DNA from: Symsagittifera roscoffensis | Lineage: Eukaryota > Xenacoelomorpha > Acoela > Convolutidae | NCBI RefSeq assembly: GCF_963678635.1 | Contig: NC_087068.1 | Coordinates: 5,045,079-5,109,078, forward strand | DNA length: 64,000 nucleotides | Reading direction: 5' to 3' | In this document: positions 11,039 through 23,700 of the stretch, in pieces | How the letters are laid out: every line of letters starts with the position of its first letter | Numbering within the stretch: the stretch's first letter is position 1 | The notes under the pieces: model-generated | The model's database searches: none | What the model was told of the DNA's origin: nothing | What the model saw: only the letters and a program-made list of their open reading frames with translations | Made by a program: the position numbers and the translations under genes

Positions 11039-12236
11039 CCTATCTAATTTCCTTTTAGTGGCATCATGCTGAGCCACTTCATCCTGCACTTCCTGAGACA
11101 ACCGCTCATTCTTGGCTTCCAAATCGAGAAGTCTTTCTCGCAACTTGCGCACATCTTTTCCAACGTCACTGGACCCGAGAGATTTGAGTCGTTCAATTTC
11201 CTTCTTCAAATCCTCGTTTTCATCTTTCAATTTTTGCTCTTAAATAAACACTTAGTTGGCTAATTTTATGAAGGCAATTAATAACAAGGATGGCCGTTTG
11301 CTGTGCAAGTAGCACAGAATTTTTCGACCACATTCATTTTCAGTGCGTGGTGTGATTCGTGACTTAAACAAACGCAAATAAAAAGAGTGAATTAGGCAAT
11401 ATCGACATTTGTCATCGACAAAAATGAATGACAAACAAAAAATGAAGAAAAAAATTTCATCAAGATTCTTTCGATTTCTAGCGCAATTATTTGAAAAATC
11501 TTTTTTAAAGAAAATTTTGATTACCAAGGAAGCGCTAACTGAAACTTCCAAAACTAGATTTCTTTTTTGATTAAACCAAGTTTTTTTTAGCCTAAAATTA
11601 AATATTTTTTTACGAACCTTACTCGACCGATTGCTTTATTTGCTCGGAATTGATGTAAAACTCAAAAATTTTAAGCCAGTTTTTCTCGACAGTGGGACCA
11701 TTTTAGAAAATTTGACCGAAAGGGCTTTCATTTGATATATCACTCGACCCATTCCTATGATTAGTTGTGGTTCCAGATTTGCGTGGAAAACAAAAAACTA
11801 AAGCAAACCCAAGCACAATGCGACTGTACAAAAACAAACGTACCTTCCTTTGCTGAACGTTCACCTTCATTAGCCGCGAGACCCGTCAGTTCCTCTAGAT
11901 ATGTTTCGGCAAGGTCGTGATTAATCTAGTTGAAAAACATTCGGTTGTTCATTTTTTAAACTGTTATTAAAGCTGATAAGAAATACTACTTACAATAAGA
12001 GCCTCTTTTGTCACATTGAAAAGATGAATTAGATTGTCCACAGACGCATCCTTGTCTGTGTTTTTTATTTTAAGCTGAAACAAAAACTTTTTGGTTGTAG
12101 AAACAAATGCGATCACAAAAATAACAAAAGATCAATCAATTACATCGTTCAAAAGTTCGTAACTTTCGTCAATGTTTTCATCATTAATATCTTCGGCGTT
12201 CAGTTGCAATATTGCATCCCAATCCACCGGAGCCAT
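11039..12236 (-). CDS. CEP290: CEP290-like centrosome/cilium protein, exons 1-4 (partial)
   Basis: Four exons join in frame: 12144-12236 (31 codons, starts ATG), 11994-12074 (27 codons, phase 0), 11844-11925 (82 nt), and 11039-11238 (200 nt, ends phase 0). All introns are GT...AG; the lengths are 69, 68 and 605 bp. The 152-residue product opens MAPVDWDAIL, has an acidic stretch, then NLIHLFNVTKEAL, then a charged coiled coil (KDVRKLRERLLDLEAKNERL). The order and spacing match the N-terminus of animal CEP290, which has a short W-containing start, a VIHLF-type motif and then coiled coil. CEP290 is a large transition-zone coiled-coil protein; this part would be only its start. Later exons should lie at lower coordinates but were not found, so either introns are very long or the gene is broken by repeats. 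The family call rests on recalled similarity and needs a search. Confidence 0.7.
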
Positions 12237-12829
12237 ATTTCTAACTGAAGAGGAAAAAAGTTAAAGCTGAAATCTAACAAAACCAATCCTCCTAAAAAGT
12301 ATCACATTTGATATCAAACACCATATTTACCTGGCGTATCGAGACGCAAGAAAGACTGGAAGAAGCCGAGACATATTCCAACACAGAGGCAAAGCGGAGC
12401 TTCGCATCACTTGCGATACCACCAATAAAACCTTAGTGTACCTTGCGATACCACCAACCTCTGAGGAGTGCAATCCTCAGCCTTAGGGGATGCAAAAATC
12501 TTACAAACACATCCAACATAGACAATTGTATCTGTGCTATAATCGAGGAGGGTAGATTTTAATTGACAATTCTCTTGATGCATTAATATCGACTTGATTT
12601 ATTCATAAAATTTTGCCGATGTATTTATATAGCGTTGGTACGGCCCTATCCAACTTGTGCACGTACCATCGCATGACGAAAGGGTCTATTTTAATTGACC
12701 TTTTTTTTACCAAAAAAATCTTGCAAACGAGCAACAAGGTAAGGAAGGGAAACAAGTCGAAAAACGGAAAATTTTTCAAAGAAACCACAACTGAAAAAAC
12801 TTCAAAACCTTGTGTGAGATTGTAACATT
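12237..12829. other. Upstream region of the CEP290-like gene
   Basis: This holds the presumed promoter and 5' UTR of the minus-strand host gene. A short foldback-type block (ACAGAGGCAAAGCGGAGCTTCGC, shortened here) near 12380 resembles a block inside the 1.5-kb repeats (near 4660). A TTGCGATACCACCAA repeat occurs twice near 12413-12460. No TATA box is convincing. Confidence 0.35.
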
Positions 12830-13406
12830 CGCCCGGAGTGTGCCAGTCGGTCATATTTGTAAGTTTGACCTTGAGCAATGCGAATAACATGATTTTGGGG
12901 TCAAATGGAAATTTTCAAAAATTCGAATGGGACATGTCATGCTCAAGTTTCTCGTGACAACTGAAAATATCAGAAAAATAAGATCAGAACAACCGAATTA
13001 CAATCGCGGGAAAGTACTTGAAAAAAGCAGCGGGAAATTGCTATTCGCAATTTCCAGATATAAATCAAACGAGAGTAGAGCTGTCCAATCTGATATAGGA
13101 GACCGAACAAATACAAGAGCAGAGCAAGAATCAACTGGACCAGAGTGAACCTTCAACGGAAAGGCAGACAACTGAAGTCTCCCAGTGGTCCAGATCCAAA
13201 ACTACATTCTTGCATTAAAACTTACTTCCTTTGATTGGAGCTCATTGTCAGAAAACTTCTTGAGTTATATTCGATTATATTTATGCAAGAGTCATTAATT
13301 AGTTTAATCACTCTGTTTCTCAAGCGTGCTGCTATGTAAGTACCAAATTTAGTTTTCTCGAGTGCATTTTATGATAAGTATGTTGAGGTAAGGCGAGTTT
13401 TAGGTT
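12830..13406 (+). mobile_element. Left part of the 5' LTR of outer gypsy element C
   Basis: The sequence starts TGTAACATTCGCCC, the form of terminal inverted repeat used by this gypsy family. It contains a TATAAAT near 13060 and ends abruptly at 13406, where the inverted LTR end of element B begins. The other half of the LTR is inferred at about 62408-62743, which ends GGCGACTGTTACA and is followed by a primer binding site. Joined only as a coordinate model, the LTR is about 910 bp, close to the 941-bp LTRs of element A. Confidence 0.55.
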
Positions 13407-13782
13407 TGTAACATTCGCCCGGAAGATACATATCGACGGAAAACAAAACTAAGTCTTAAGACGACTGGCTAACGTCTAAACAGAGCTTTGCATGCTTTTC
13501 ACCGTCTCTACCAAGCCAGTACTTTTCGGTGGTCTCTTCCAACATCGGGTCGACAAAAACGTTACTGCTTTCGGCTTCGGTCAAAACACTCAAATTAACT
13601 AGATTACATGCAGAAATAGTGAGCTCATGGCTGGGTCTCAGTATCCCCAGACCACGAGGTCAATCCTAAAAACAGGGCTACTACTATTTATTATATTACG
13701 ATTATTTTTGTTCAGTAGATAAAAATCATCATCTCCATCGAAGATGGATCAACCCTTTCCCCCAACTCCTAGCTTCTCATCC
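13407..13782 (-). mobile_element. 3'-terminal part of element B's 3' LTR, split off by element A
   Basis: Read on the minus strand this matches the last 370 or so bases of the A-type LTR and ends GGGCGAATGTTACA (complement starts at 13407). It stops at 13782, exactly where the plus-strand LTR of element A starts. The rest of the same LTR resumes at 38377 beyond element A. Confidence 0.8.
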
Positions 13783-14723
13783 TGTGACATTCGACCAGAA
13801 TGGCCAAAATGCAATCTCTGCAGAATTCGAATTTTTAGCAGCGAGCCTTCCGGATTGGTGGTTATTAAGAACTAAGAACGTTATTGGAACGATTGGCCAG
13901 ACGGTGAGGGCTGGAATATTCTGGTATTTTTAAATTTCAAAAATTCGAATTATGACGTCATATTTCTGAGAAACGTCAGAAACGGCCATTTTGGCTAAAA
14001 CAAGAAAGAAAAACACAACAACATTAGCTGCGCTAACAACAACATTAGTTGCGCGGACGAGAAGTGCGAAAATCGTGAAAAAAAAACAATAGCCGATTGC
14101 AGAAATTGCAGATAACACTCCGAGTTGCAACTATTGTGCCGCTACAATAGTTGCAGGGCCGTTGCAGACAACGGTGAAGGGTGGAGGACAGCCTTCCGGA
14201 TTAAGAAGAAGTCAAGATTAGCGAGCTTGATTCAGTGGATTCAAGAATCCGGAGGGGTTTCGGGACTGAAACTTTTAGCCTGTTATATAAACTTTTAGCT
14301 TCCTGTCATGTCCTGACTTGAATTTAATTAACATCTAGATTCATTTTGATAAGGATGAGAAGCTAGGAGTTGGGGGAAAGGGTTGATCCATCTTCGATGG
14401 AGATGATGATTTTTATCTACTGAACAAAAACAATAGTAATATAATAAGTAGAAGCCCTGTTTTTAGGAGTGACCTCGTAGTCTGAGGATACTGAGACCCA
14501 GCCATGAGCTCACTATTTCTGCATGTAATCTAGTTAATTTGAGTGTTTTGACCGAAGCCGAAAGCAGTAACGTTTTGTCGACCCGATGTTAGAAAGACCA
14601 CCAAAAAGTACTGGCTTGGTAGAGACGGTGAAAAGCATGCAAAGCTATGTTTAGACGTTAGCCAGTCGTCTTAAGACTTAGTTTTGTTTTCCGTCGATAT
14701 GTATCTTCCGGGCGAATGTTACA
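13783..14723 (+). repeat. Element A 5' LTR
   Basis: It starts TGTGACATTCGACC and ends GGGCGAATGTTACA, an imperfect 14-bp terminal inverted repeat. It matches 37436-38376 at the same length. A TATATAA box lies at 14284-14290. A CCTTCCGGATT (14203) and an AATCCGGAGGGG (about 14247) can pair as a hairpin upstream of that box. Confidence 0.95.
14284..14291 (+). promoter_or_regulatory. TATA box of the element A 5' LTR
   Basis: TATATAAA lies about 500 bp into the LTR and recurs at 37936-37943 in the 3' LTR. It is the most likely promoter core; the transcription start should lie shortly downstream. The position is inferred. Confidence 0.5.
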
Positions 14724-14735
14724 TAGATGTTTTTA

Positions 14736-14750
14736 TGGCGCTCCTGGGTG
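14736..14750 (+). promoter_or_regulatory. Primer binding site of element A
   Basis: TGGCGCTCCTGGGTG starts with the TGG that pairs with a tRNA CCA end, 12 nt after the LTR. The same motif with one change follows the LTR of element C at 62755. The matching tRNA was not identified. Confidence 0.65.
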
Positions 14751-15507
14751 TTATTCTTTTTAACATCATGACCGGCGGAACCGTTAACGAGCACTCCCCG
14801 CCAAGCGGATGCTCACATTAACGCCCTTAATAGGCCTAAACCGCCGGGGCCGAAGGGTAGTTTGGAACGCGGAAGCCTTCCGGATTACCGTGAATAGCTT
14901 TTTAACTTAGTTAAGACCGAAAATTCACGAACCAGGAAGGGTGGGGGGATTCGCGGTCCCGTCATTTCCTGAATGGTTTGTGACCAAAAACACTTAAAGA
15001 TATATATAAAACCAAACAAAAAGTAGTATAGTACCCAAGAAAAACAAAAAACATAAAAAATATACGAAAAAACCAAAAACAAAAAAAAGTAAAAAATCAG
15101 TAGAAATCATCCCCCCAGACAAGATGTGATCCGACCCCCCCCCCGTTTGTTGTTGATAGATATATTGTTGTTACAGGCATTTATATCAGTCAGGATCGTT
15201 ACGATCAGTTTTGTAGCCCGTTTGTGAGGCTTGTACTGTAGGGTTAATTGAGCATTTAAGCACGTTAATGATAAATTGCGCTCAATCCGGAAGGGTCAGC
15301 TGATTTGCGCTCAACTCGGAAGGGTCTTGGGAAAAGACTGATCCGGCAAGCAGTACAAGGAGCAACAAGAAGAGGCTCAACGACAACAACAATCGACTGT
15401 TGGGTATCGTTAACAAGTTTTGTATCCCTTTTGGTACAAAAAATTAAGATAGTAATCTGTGGGGGGCTCGACAGTGCTGCACTGTAGTGACCCTTCACCG
15501 AACTGCG

Positions 15508-15540
15508 AATATCCGAGTTAAGCACCTTAATTCGGATATT
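15508..15540 (+). promoter_or_regulatory. Near-perfect hairpin in the leader
   Basis: AATATCCGAGTTAAG and CTTAATTCGGATATT pair over 15 positions around a 3-nt loop; the one mismatch is a G-U in RNA. Element B has the same structure near 61508-61540. Confidence 0.65.
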
Positions 15541-16587
15541 AAACAAACCCGGAGGGGTATAGTATTACTAATATTATTACTTATATAGCCTATATTAATA
15601 GTCTTATATCGTTTTTCAGTGAAAAACAACGAAAACAGACCGGTTTTTAGGGTCAAAATAGCGATATTTTGATCCCCCCACAAGTCGCGATTTTTGAGAT
15701 ATCGATATTTTTTCAAACGGAAAAAAGAGCTAAGTTAGTGTGTTACATTGTAACTGCACTACCACAATAGAGAGAACCGGTTAAGTTTAGTTCGAAAGTA
15801 GTTGGAACTACTTTGGTACCGAAAACCGAATTTTCGTGATTTTTGAGAAAACGAAACACTATAAATTTAGAAAATTTTTTGAAATTTTTGAGTTACAACA
15901 GTAAAAATAGTTGTTCGGACAACGTCCACTAGTGAATCTACAAGTTTTAAAACCCGCTACCCGAAAGCCTTCCGGGTTGCAGAGAAATCGCACTTAACGT
16001 GTTTGATTTGGTGGATTCATCAATCCGGAGGGGTACAGGTAGGATAGTTTTTCGCAAATTTCTTCTACTAAAACGTTTTAGATCGGGTCTTTTGCATTGA
16101 ACTAGAAGAGTATAGGCCTTCTGAGCTCGGATCAATAATTTTTAGGTCGAAAGGACCTGATTTGCGGAAAAAGTTAGGCGGAACCTATAAGAGAGAAAAA
16201 ATTTTGAGTTTAGAAAAAAGACGTTTTGGTTAATAACTTTGAGACTACTAGGCATATCGAGTTGATCTTGGTACCAATAGATCAGAAATTAGCTGAACTT
16301 ACTGATAGGGACAAAAATTTTTCGGAAAAGTAAGCGTGAAAAATTTTTGAGATTGTTTTTAGCAAATTCCTCAATTTGGAAGGGTACACCCTTCACGTTT
16401 TACAAAAATATTTTAGAAAAGCCATTATACCCCTACCAAAAGGTAATAGCGGTTGAAAAAAGTAACTTTAGGCTGTTCTAGACGAAAAGGCAAGGCTAAA
16501 GGCACAGCAAAACCTTAATCGAGCCGAAGTTAGGCGAGCGATAAGACCCTTCACCGTCAGTGTGAATTGTCAAATAAGAGGCTTAAC

Positions 16588-16920
16588 TTCAATCCGGAAG
16601 GGTCTAGGAAAGTAGCAAACACCCTTCCTAGTTAATTGAAAGAGCAAAACTGCATCGGAGAACGTATCCGGAGGGGTATAGGTTGAAAGAAGGTAAACTC
16701 CGAAAAGCTACTTTTACAAAACCGGAGGGCTCCCAATCCGGAGGGGTCAAAGATTTTTCAAGTTAGGAGGGGTCCGAATCCGGAGGGGTCTTATAGTTGC
16801 TAATTCGGAGGGGTCCAAATCCGGAGGGGTCTTATATTAACTAACTCAGAGGGGTCCCAATCCGGAGGGGTCTAGATTCTATTAGTCCGGAAGGGTCCTA
16901 TTTGTGCCAATCCGGAGGGA
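16588..16920 (+). repeat. Cluster of TCCGGAGGGG motifs
   Basis: At least twelve matches to (AA)TCCGGA(A/G)GGGTC or close variants lie on one strand within about 330 bp, often as pairs spaced 12-14 bp apart. The cluster sits just 0.8 kb before the Gag start. Element B keeps it at 60120-60390. Confidence 0.85.
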
Positions 16921-17402
16921 TATTTTTTTTTATTAAAGGACTTAGGTAGACGAAAGAAAGACTAAAAAGTGAGAGGTATTAGGTTATTAGCACACAGGCT
17001 AGGTATCAGTGACTGCACTGGTAACTTGCCTTTCAATAAGAACCAGACTAAAACAAAACAGGTCCGAACTCGGATATTCGCGACACTAAGTCTAAATTAA
17101 AAAGAGCGTGATTCATTGGTGTGGATTGTAACATAATACGTTTTTGGGAAAAGTGACTGCCCTGAGGATTTTAGTAGTTCTAGCTCGGGCAGTCCGAAGG
17201 CAGATAGGTAACACAGTACTCGGTGGGTGCAATAGACGCCCACTTGAGAAAATTACTGCCTTCAAAGTTTTGTCTGTTTGGTGCAGCACCGAGCAGGGAA
17301 AGCTTTTTCTTTAAAAGACAGGTTCGACTATTGTACTGCGACCGACTAAGAGTGCATTACACATACGTTTTTTTCATAGAGGTATTCATAAGTTGACATT
17401 AA

Positions 17403-17434
17403 ATATATATATATATATATATTTTTTTTTTTTT
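17403..17434 (+). repeat. (AT)n and T-run microsatellite
   Basis: About nine AT dinucleotides are followed by a run of about 14 T. Element B lacks the long AT run at the matching place (near 59630), so it expanded or contracted after the copies separated. Confidence 0.85.
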
Positions 17435-17720
17435 TGATTTTAAATCAACATAAACTGTGCTTGATTGGGTAGTGAGTACACTATCTTTTAAATTGACTGA
17501 TAACATCATATTGTGCTAGTTTTCAAATCTTACCACCAATAATTGGTTAGTGTGAATAAATTTTATACAAACTGTACTCTGATAACATACAGGGTTTCGT
17601 GGTCACTATTTAATAGAATCTTGTGAAAATTATTGTGTTGTGTCATTATTATTGTTAATAAAACTATAAGGTCTCTAGCAATCGAGTTAAGTATCGGCAC
17701 AAAAAAGTGACAAATAGAGA

Positions 17721-20700
17721 ATGAGTCTAGACAAGTCAAGGATACCGAAACGAGGTAATAGCTCTAGGAAATTCATACCTGAAAAGCAAAGAAAAACGAT
17801 GACTGATCATTTTGTGGATTGGATCAAGCGATCCCGGTCCGACAAAGGGAGACGATTTCAGGCAGACTGGTTGAAACGAGAAGTCAGAAGACCTCAGAAG
17901 AGCGAAAAAAACTGTTAGAAGTGGAGGTCAATACGGACCATACCATGAACGACAACCAGGAAGAAAATGGACTGGAAGGAAGAGGCAGAAGGCTGGCGAG
18001 TGAATCTACTCCGGTAGAACAAGGCCATGATTTTGCCACTTCCACCGGGACATTGGATCGAGAAGAGATGTCGGAACTGTCTGACATCTCAACTGAAGTA
18101 GCGGCGACGAGAAGATCTCCGACAGACAACACTATGATGGCAGGCGGAACTGGGAAACAAACAACGTCATCATCGTTCTCAGAAAGAATGAAGAACACCT
18201 TCAGAAACATCTTCCCATTCACCATGGGAGGAGGCGCAGGGAACGAAGTTGAAACCCAGGAGGAAGAGGATGAAGAGGAGCAAGGGGACTTTGGATCTCA
18301 AGTCAGCCTCAATAGTTCAATCCAGAAGAATGAGGCACACGTCGGAAGAGAGACTGGAACCATGGACAAATTTGGTGTAGTGACAACGATAAGCAAAGAG
18401 GCAAACACACCGGGCCAGTCAAAAGACTTCGCGATTAGGACAAGTTCAGAGCCACAAACTGGAGAAAGTAGAACCAGAGGGCTAGGCAACGCGCTAGCGG
18501 ATCCTGAAATAGATAATGGGAAGACGTCGAGACAGAGAGTCAAGGCCCGGATCTCGACCAGCACGAAGCTACCTGGGACCGACAGGGTTACACCGCCACT
18601 AGTGACGCCACTCGTGGATAACGGGGCAGCACTAGAAGAAGCCTTAAACAACATAGTGGACAGTTTAGGAGAACAAAACGAGCAGATGTCAATAAGGATG
18701 AGTGAACTAGAAAGGGCAGTCCACATTGAAAGAGAGAGTCTGCGGGAAGAAATAAACCGCAACAGACAAGAAGTTGGCAGGAGCGAAAAACGCTTGAAAG
18801 AAATAACGGACGAACATATGGCGAGGAACTTGTCACGAATGACAAGAGAGGCGGAACAGCGAGAGTTACGCTTAAGAGACGACATGGAGAAGTTAAGAAT
18901 TCAACAAGAGCAGTCTCTTGGGACTCTTGACACAAAGATAGACGCGATGATGGAGAGGCGAACTCAGGCTATCATGGATAGGTTGGACGGGCTACTAAGC
19001 AACAAGAGTGGACCAAAAGAAGGAGAACCGAACTCGGGAGGTCCCAGCAGGGAACCGAGGGTGAACTTCAATGAACATCAAAAGAGGAAGACGTATGGAT
19101 CCACTAGAGGCAGGGGCAGTTCATCAGGCTATGCCACAAGGGGTAATGGAACATGGGGCCCGAACAGTAGAGCAAGTTCAACGGGGAACAGACAAACCTC
19201 TAACGAACGACCGACGCAAGGCACACATGCGACTGGGAAAAGTGATTCCGGCAACGGGGGGCATGCAAGCCCGAGGAGGAGTCATGTGGGCCAAGCGGGA
19301 AACGCTCACGGTGATTCGGATTGCAGGGATGCACCGCACACAGAGCCTTCGACGAGGTGTGAGGACACTCAAGCGGGACACTCAAGGGATGCTACGGCTA
19401 TGGCCACAGCATTTGAACCCCTAAACAGGTCTTTGGAGACATTCCAGACAAGGCTATCCAGAACCAATGAACGCAGTGAGAAGTCCAGAAGAGTCTTTAA
19501 GAAACCAAGATGCTACAAAGACGAATCTGATGGCTGTATTGATACCTGGATAGAGGTAATGAAGTTGCACTTTGAGGAAGAGGACTTGTCGGAGAGACAG
19601 GAATGCAGTGCGCTCACCAGCAACTTGGAAAGGACAGCCCTGAACTGTGTCATGGCCAAGAAGCAATACCAACGTGACACTGCTGAGAAAATCTTCGAAA
19701 TCTTGTTAAACCGTTTCGGATCAGGGGTGCAGGGGCACCAGGCGATGATGCGCTTCGAGAAACGGAGGCAACGAGAAGATGAAACGATAGACAAGTTTCT
19801 CGATGATTTGGAAATGCTGAGGAGACGCAGCCAACCGGACGAGTCAAACCGAAGGATGAACTTGGCCGTAGCCTCGAAATTTATCGATGGTGTGAAGAAT
19901 GATGAACTTCGTACGAAGCTAGCAACGCATTACACACCACTATCAACCAATGCGCCAACACCGGAGGAGTTGAGGCTCAAATCAAAAGAGTATCTTTTGT
20001 TGAAACCTCCTTCAAGATCTGGATATTACAAGAACAATTATGGCAATTTTAACAACGGACCAGCAAACCAAGGGAACAATTGGTACAAACCGAGGGACGA
20101 TATGGACAAGAGACGCTCTTGTGCTAATTGCAGTTCAACGGACCATCATGTGTCAGCATGCCCAGCTTACAAACAAGGCATGAAAGCAATAGGCTTTAGC
20201 CTCGAGGACGAAGATGCGTCAGAGTTGGACCATGAGGATTTCATGAGAGGAGTAATTGCGAAATTCGGCCCGAGGTGTTTCTTTTGCAACTTGGAAGGTC
20301 ATTTTAAATCAGATTGTGCGCAATTCTGGGATGCAGTGGCAGACATCAAGCATCCAAGACATGAAGAAGCTTTGTCAGGAGTGAAAGCCAGCAAGGCTCG
20401 ACTTTTGAGTGAAGCGGAGGCACGCAGAAAAGATAAACCTCAAGAGCTGGCGGCAAAGAAGATGCAAGCGGTAACAGAGGAGGCACGTGAGCCGGAACCA
20501 GCAACTGCGGCTGACGACTTCAAGATTGATTATAAGGCAGCCGCAAGGGATGCTCTAAATAGAGTGCAGCAGGAACTGGTGACGAAAGAGATCGAACAAA
20601 AGGTGAAACTTGAACTGGAAAATGAGAAACTTCAGGAGCAACTGAATACCTCCGAAGCAACGGAGTTCGAAGAAACGAAAGTACCAAGTAGTTTGAACAT

Positions 20701-23700
20701 GAAACTTAATGTGATCTCCGGTCAGAGGTTCGGCACGGTGCCGCAAGGAAGCAAGATACAGTCGATAATCTCAGTGGCTGGACATCAGGTGATCAGAAAT
20801 CTGAGTGAACCATCCGAGTTCACTTTGATGCATTTGGGCACATATGCAGATTATCTGAGGCAGGTGGAGCCACGCACCGAGTCGAGAGCTGTGCGAGCAC
20901 TACTAACGACAGGTGGCCCACGCACGAAGAAACTTCATGGACGCTACCTAGAGGTCTATGGGCCGTATCAAGTAATGCTGAACGTCTACACCAGGACTTA
21001 TGTAACAACAGATGATGACCAAATGGGGCAGATCTATTTGGGAGAAGAGGAACTTAAAGTCCGCAGGATAGGCCATGACGCCATGATGGAACAAGACGCA
21101 GTACACATTGGGTATGAAGCAGATGTGACCGCACATCTGCTCGACACCAACGAAACAAAAATCGGAGTCACAGGGCTTCTGGACACAGGAGCGGTAGTGA
21201 GTGTGATGCCGATAAAGACTTGGGAAAGAATGGGCTTCACGCGGGAAGATCTAATTCCAACGAATCTCCGACTGGCCGCAGCCAATCGAGGAGCTATCTA
21301 CGTAGCCGGAAGAACACCAATAACGGTCCTCCACATGGGAGGACGAGATCTTTGGATGAGCTTCCTGGTGGTAGAGAATCTGGACGACGCCGACCAATTC
21401 ATCCTGGGCAGAGATTTTGTCAGGAATTTTGACGTGATGATTGACTTGAACCACGGTCTGATACGGATTAGAAACCCGGACCGGAAGTATGTTATGAGAC
21501 CAATTAATAGGATAAAAACAGACGAAAGCAAGGTACCAATTTTTTTGGATAGAAAAGTAAAATTACAACCAGGACAAGCTGTGGTAGCAGTTTTTAGAAT
21601 GAGAAATTTGAATTCGTTAAGTGATAGTAAACAGGTTTGCTTAGTACCGAATCCAAATAGTCAGAGTTCGGTGATTTTAGGCCGGAGCTTCTCGGTAACG
21701 CGAAACGGACTGTGTGTCAGTGTGTTGTTGAACACACTGGACACCACGGTTTCAATCCAGCGTGGAAAGAAGCTTGGCTACGCTTTGCCGATGAGGACCG
21801 ACTATGAGGAGACACAAAACTTGAAGAAGTATAGTGTGAAAGACTGTCCTTATCATGCCAATAAAGATAAAATTTTAAAGAGGATTAATGAATTAAAATC
21901 TATTCATAAATTGTTTTCAATGAAATCCGAAACGGACGACGGCTTATCAAGCTGCTCGAATTTTCCGGAACGCCCCTCGTCATATGAACTGGAATCTGAC
22001 AAACCGGTTTTGCCAGAGATAGAACATTTAAAAGGGAAAATAGGTGAGGGAGATTTCGAAAAATTGCGGGACCTCCTAAGTCGGAACGCAGATGTATTTT
22101 CAAAACATAAGGCGGATATCGGTTGCTGTAATTTCGTCGAACACGAAATCGAACTAGAAGAGGGCGCCGTTCCCCATAGGGAAGGCGCAAGGCGAATGAC
22201 GCCACACAAATCGGAAGCGTGCCGAGCGGAAATAGAAATGTTGCTTGAATACGACATGATAGAACCCTCGAAATCGCCATGGGCTTGCGGAGTAGTAATG
22301 GCGAAAAAGAAAGGGGGGCAACTTAGATTTTGTTGCGACTTTCGTTACTTGAACGCGGTAACGATAAAAGATGCGTACCCGATACCGCGAATAGACGAGA
22401 GCCTATCTAAACTTGGTGATGCCAAGTTCTTCACCACATTGGACTTAGGTTCTGCCTTCTGGCAGGTCCCTCTGCGAAAGAAGGACAGAGAGAAGACCGG
22501 ATTCGCGTGCGAGTTGGGATTGTACCAGTGGAAGAGGATGCCCTTCGGCTTGTGCAATGCAACGGCCACTTTTCAAAGACTGATGGCTCAGGCTTTGACG
22601 AGAGTGACCAAGAAGTATGGGAATCTCGTGATGTGTTACTTGGATGACGTAGTCATAGCGACACCGACCCTGGAAGACCACATTGATAGGCTCGATGAGG
22701 TCTTTGGATGCATGAAAAGAGTAGGATTAAAGTGCAAACCATCGAAATGTGAAATCCTTAGGGACTCGATTAAGTACCTAGGACGAATGGTGGATAGGCA
22801 TGGTGTGAGGCCGGACCCGGAAGCAGTGGAAGCAGTATTGACATGGAAAGCTCCAAGAACGGACACAAAGCTCATGAGCTTCCCAGGGTTTGCCAATTAC
22901 TACCGAGAATTCATAAAAGGATATGCGGACAAGGTGTACCCGATGCAGAAGCTGATGCGCAACAAAGGGAAAAAGTTCGAATGGAACGATGAGGCACAGG
23001 TTGCTTTCGAGAACATAAAGCGGGAACTGTGCGAAGCGCCAGTGCTGGGCATGCCTACAGAAAAGGGCATGTATGTTCTCGACACAGACGCATCGGTGGT
23101 GGCCATCTCAGGAATCTTGCATCAAGAGCAAGAATGGAACGGAAGAATAGTTCTCCGTCCCATTGCATACGGCAGCAAAGTCTTGAGTGACACAGAGATG
23201 AAATATGGCGCACCAAAAGCAGAAATGTTTGCAGTAGTCACCTTCGTGGAGAAGTACCGTGCATACTTGGGGAGCGCTCCCTTCAAGTTACGCGTGGACA
23301 ACAGAGCGTTATCCTGGTTGAAGACCTACTCGATGGATCAGAGTTATATTGGTAGATGGATAGTAAGACTGGATGGCTACCATATGATAATCGAACATAG
23401 GATGCGTGATAAACACCAGAATGCTGACAGCCTCAGCAAGAAAACTGAGTTTTATGAAAGATTGGAGCAGAAACAGGCCAATCAGGCGGAAATAAAGGAG
23501 GGATTCTCGTTTCTGGACAAAGAAACTTATGATGCGCTTCCCTTGACGAGATGGTTGGATAAGTCTGGACATCCAATTCCAGGGCACCCTGAGCTACCTG
23601 TAGAGAAAGCAGCCGAGATAAAGATCCTGTCCAAGGAGGACCCGGTCCCCTTGGATTTGTTGCTGCGCTCGAACCTGGTCCAGCAAGAACTCTCTCGCAT

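Larger units (their letters stand above)
14724..17720 (+). other. Element A 5' leader (3 kb, noncoding, motif-rich)
   Basis: There is no long ORF between the LTR and Gag. The leader carries many copies of TCCGGA(A/G)GGGT and its complement, several hairpins, a C-run and G-run near 15105-15145, and an (AT)n-T tract at 17403-17434. Its counterpart in element B (59339-62204) keeps the same motifs in the same order, which suggests function in RNA packaging, translation or chromatin insulation. Confidence 0.7.

Noticed and set aside
12603-12890. Overlapping ORFs of 70-95 codons upstream of the host gene
   Set aside because: They overlap on opposite strands, have AT-driven composition and cross the LTR start at 12830.
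17721-17918. Short upstream ORF before Gag, or a programmed frameshift
   Set aside because: Copy B reads straight through from the same start without any shift. A G run is one base shorter in A, so simple mutation explains it.
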